Source: Photorhabdus australis DSM 17609 (GTDB taxonomy: Bacteria; Pseudomonadota; Gammaproteobacteria; Enterobacterales; Enterobacteriaceae). Taken from it: 35,305 nucleotides of DNA. A program made the translations under genes and the position numbers. Under the pieces are notes generated by a model. The model had not been told where the DNA came from. It ran no database searches and saw only the letters and a list, made by a program, of their open reading frames with translations. Within the stretch, counting starts at the first letter, position 1. Each line of letters begins with the position of its first letter. The stretch covers positions 1 through 35,305 of the forward strand of contig NZ_JONO01000050.1 in NCBI RefSeq assembly GCF_000711895.1. Reading direction: 5' to 3'. Of the stretch, positions 33,326-35,305 are shown piece after piece.

Positions 33326-34741
33326 TCAGGCCGGCTTTGGGCTGTCCGGCTTGTCGCTATCGACCTGCTTATCGTTTGGCGTGGCCTGCTTTGACTGCCG
33401 TTCTGCCGGGTGGGTCTGCTCATGCACTTTCTTTAAGTGGCTGATGGCCACTCGGGTATAGATTTGCGTGGTTTCCAGTTTCTCATGCCCCAGTATCGCC
33501 TGGATGTGCCGCGTGTCCGCGCCGTTCTCTAACATCTGGGTCGCCATGGAGTGGCGGAACAGGTGACAGGCCCCCGGTTTAACCAGTTGCGCCTGTTTAC
33601 GGATGCTGTCGGCGGCTATCTGGGTTAACGTGCCTCTGGCCAGCCCCCCGCCTTTCTTGGTGATAAACAGGTGACCGCTGTCTCCCCGCCGCGTTAACTG
33701 GGGCCGAACACTGAGCCAGCGACTTAACCAGTGCAGCGCCTGTTCGCCGATGGGCACCACCCGGTCTTTACCGCCTTTACCCTGTCTGACCATCACCACG
33801 CCGCGCCCGAAGTCCACCTCGCTTAACAGCAGGTTGGCTACTTCCATCCGCCGGATACCGGTACTCCATAGTACTTCAAGGATAGCGCGATTTCTCAGCC
33901 CGGTTGGGGTGTTGATATCCGTTGCGGCTAATACCGTGTGGGTTTCGTCTTCATTCATCACCTGCGCCGGCAGCCGTTTTTCTTCTCTTGGCAATACCAT
34001 GTTATCCGTCGGGTTATACAGGATATGGTGACGTTGCAGCAGCCAGCGGAACCACTGACGTAAGACACTCAGGCGGTCTCGCTGACTGCCCGGGCTGTAG
34101 GGCTGGCCGTCGGCTTTACGGTAGCTTCTCAGCCAGCGCTGGTAACTTTCCAGCAACAGCAGGCTGACCTGCGGCGCGGTCATCACCCCGCGCGCTTCGC
34201 ACCAGCTGACGAACGGCAACAGCCGCTCTTCATAGGCTGCCTGTGTCCGTTCGCTTAAGCCCTGTCCCCGCACGGCTTCCAGCCAGGCGGCCAGATGCTG
34301 GCGTAAGGTGGCGAAGCGGGCCGGGATGGCGTCGGGTTGACCGTGGGTCTCCATGACAGAGGGGCGTTTTTTTCTGGCCGGCAGGGCCAGCGTGTCTGCC
34401 GGGCTGGTCGGGATAGCGTGCTGTTGCTGCAACCAGTCGAACCACTGGCGTAAGGCGCGCAGGCGTCGGCGCTGACTGGCCGGTGGATAGGGCTGCCCGT
34501 TGGCCTTACGATACTGAGCAAGATACTGCTGCCAGTTTGCCAGTAACGGCCCGGTCACCTGAGTGGCGGACAGGATACCCTGTTCCTCGCACCAGTTGAC
34601 GAACGGCATCAGTCGTTCATGACGGGCGGTCTGACTCTTTTGACTCAGCCCCTGCAACAGCAGGTTATCCAGATACGCCGCAAGATGCTGGCGCAGGGTC
34701 AGCCCGAGGGGCGCCGATGGATGTTTAGCAGATAATGACAT
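33326..34741 (-). CDS. Tyrosine recombinase with two tandem core-binding domains
   Basis: A 471-residue protein from the ATG at 34741, preceded by AGGAA. Catalytic residues are complete: R297 in STGIRRME, K322 in RQGKGGKDR, H393 and R396 in CHLFRHSMAT, H419 in LGHEKLETT and Y428 in TQIYTRV. The N-terminal part is a duplication: TLRQHLAAYLDN (15-26) and TLRQHLAAWLEA (145-156) start two SAM-like core-binding domains 130 residues apart, both running through FV(N/S)WCE..G to LRQWF.WL. Normal XerC/D or integrases have one. It is GC-rich unlike the chromosome around it. It ends in a Lys/Asp/Pro tail. Enzyme class secure; target site unknown. Confidence 0.92.
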   Translation of the reverse strand: MSLSAKHPSAPLGLTLRQHLAAYLDNLLLQGLSQKSQTARHERLMPFVNWCEEQGILSATQVTGPLLANWQQYLAQYRKANGQPYPPASQRRRLRALRQWFDWLQQQHAIPTSPADTLALPARKKRPSVMETHGQPDAIPARFATLRQHLAAWLEAVRGQGLSERTQAAYEERLLPFVSWCEARGVMTAPQVSLLLLESYQRWLRSYRKADGQPYSPGSQRDRLSVLRQWFRWLLQRHHILYNPTDNMVLPREEKRLPAQVMNEDETHTVLAATDINTPTGLRNRAILEVLWSTGIRRMEVANLLLSEVDFGRGVVMVRQGKGGKDRVVPIGEQALHWLSRWLSVRPQLTRRGDSGHLFITKKGGGLARGTLTQIAADSIRKQAQLVKPGACHLFRHSMATQMLENGADTRHIQAILGHEKLETTQIYTRVAISHLKKVHEQTHPAERQSKQATPNDKQVDSDKPDSPKPA

Positions 34742-34796
34742 GATGTAATTTCCTGTAGGGAACATAGCGTGTTGTTGTTATCAGTGTGTGAGAGGT

Positions 34797-35305
34797 CACT
34801 ACGGTACGATGACTTGATTCTTATATTGCCGGCACAGTCCTTTTCAGGCTCTCCCAACTTGCGAGCCGTTCCGCCCAGTATTGCTGCGGCCTGAAGCCGG
34901 TTTCCCGGCCTCCAACTTGGACCCAACTTGACCCCAACTTGGGGGCAACTTGCGGTTCAGTCAGTCCAACTTGCGTCGGTCGTATTCCCGGTTTTCTTAT
35001 TCGGGTTTTCAGGTTCGATGATAAGCGGGCAGTACGGTACGACGACTTTTTCTTATTATTGCCGGAACCGTATTTTTCAACCTTCCCCAACTTGCGAGCC
35101 ATTCCGCCCAGTATTGCTGCGGTCTGACGCCGGTTTCCCGACCTCCAACTTGGGCCCAACTTGACCCCAACTTGGGGGCAACTTGCGGTTCAGTCAGTCC
35201 AACTTACGTTGGTCGTATTCCCGGTTTTCTTATTCGGGTTTTCAGGTTCGATGATAAGCGGGCAGTACGGTACGACGGCTTTTTCTGATTATTGCCGGAA
35301 CCGTG
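34797..35305. repeat. 233-bp tandem direct repeats rich in CCAACTTG, running off the window
   Basis: Period measured twice: ACGGTACGA words at 34801, 35034 and 35267, and GCGAGCC at 34861 and 35094, each 233 bp apart. Two full units (34797-35029 and 35030-35262) and the start of a third are present. The first has more substitutions near its left edge. Each unit holds six (C/G)CAACTTG-type words, including the palindromes CCCCAAC-TTGGGG and CCAACTTGG. No ORF with family support; peptides read from it are repeats of the same DNA words. Confidence 0.88.

Noticed and set aside
32482-33444. Several overlapping long ORFs on both strands (up to 170 codons) in the GC-rich segment
   Set aside because: High GC content removes stop codons in all frames; they overlap each other in conflicting frames, lack ribosome binding sites and show no family motif I recognise. 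One could be an Icd/Ash-like gene, but this cannot be supported here.
34797-35305. Repeat array considered as CRISPR
   Set aside because: The unit is 233 bp and nearly identical along its full length, without unique spacers, and no cas genes are in view.

Overview
The window looks like a chromosomal segment of an entomopathogenic enterobacterium of the Photorhabdus/Xenorhabdus group (Morganellaceae). The basis is Escherichia-like core synteny (rsmC, holD, rimI, prfC, osmY, yjjU, yjjV next to leucine tRNA genes), AT-rich intergenic DNA, many 127-bp ERIC palindromes, and typical accessory content (type VI secretion effectors, Rhs toxin tips, LuxR solo, secondary-metabolism-like enzymes). The genus is inferred from overall character; no marker gene proves it.

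Layout. (1) 1-3.3 kb, + strand: the 3' end of vgrG followed by a type VI effector module of DUF4123 adaptor, small co-adaptor candidate, Tox-REase-5 nuclease, Imm52-like immunity protein and PAAR tip. A decayed trace of a second such module follows and is cut by an ERIC half. (2) 3.4-12.3 kb: conserved core, mostly on the - strand: nucleoside transporter, yjjV-yjjU, osmY, prfC, rimI-holD, then rsmC on the + strand, two tRNA-Leu(CAG) genes and a small Fur-box-preceded membrane protein. The yjjG gene found between rimI and prfC in E. coli is absent. (3) 12.5-19.7 kb: a duplicated operon. Two 710-residue SGNH-hydrolase-like proteins (about 93 percent identical) lie in tandem. Only the second keeps its upstream NodU/CmcH-type carbamoyltransferase gene. 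In the first, that gene has been removed down to about 20 bp, and an ERIC sits exactly at the scar. (4) 20-30.3 kb: an AHL-lactonase-like enzyme, phoA with a Pho box, a Fes-like esterase, an HpaB-like flavin monooxygenase, and an APC permease with a small partner gene, divergent from a LuxR-type regulator. (5) 30.5-32.4 kb: debris of an Rhs locus, with two toxin tips each followed by an immunity gene, a SymE-like fragment and an IS3 transposase remnant. (6) 32.4-35.3 kb: a sharply GC-rich foreign element with a tyrosine recombinase that carries two tandem core-binding domains, an attC/dif-like imperfect inverted repeat, a structured-looking segment without convincing genes, and 233-bp tandem repeats full of CCAACTTG words that run off the right edge.

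The most novel-looking parts are the recombinase/repeat element at the right end and the duplicated SGNH-carbamoyltransferase operon. The type VI module and the Rhs debris are interbacterial-competition loci whose parts are known but whose decay patterns are informative. All calls rest on reading the sequence and on remembered family features; no database search was run.
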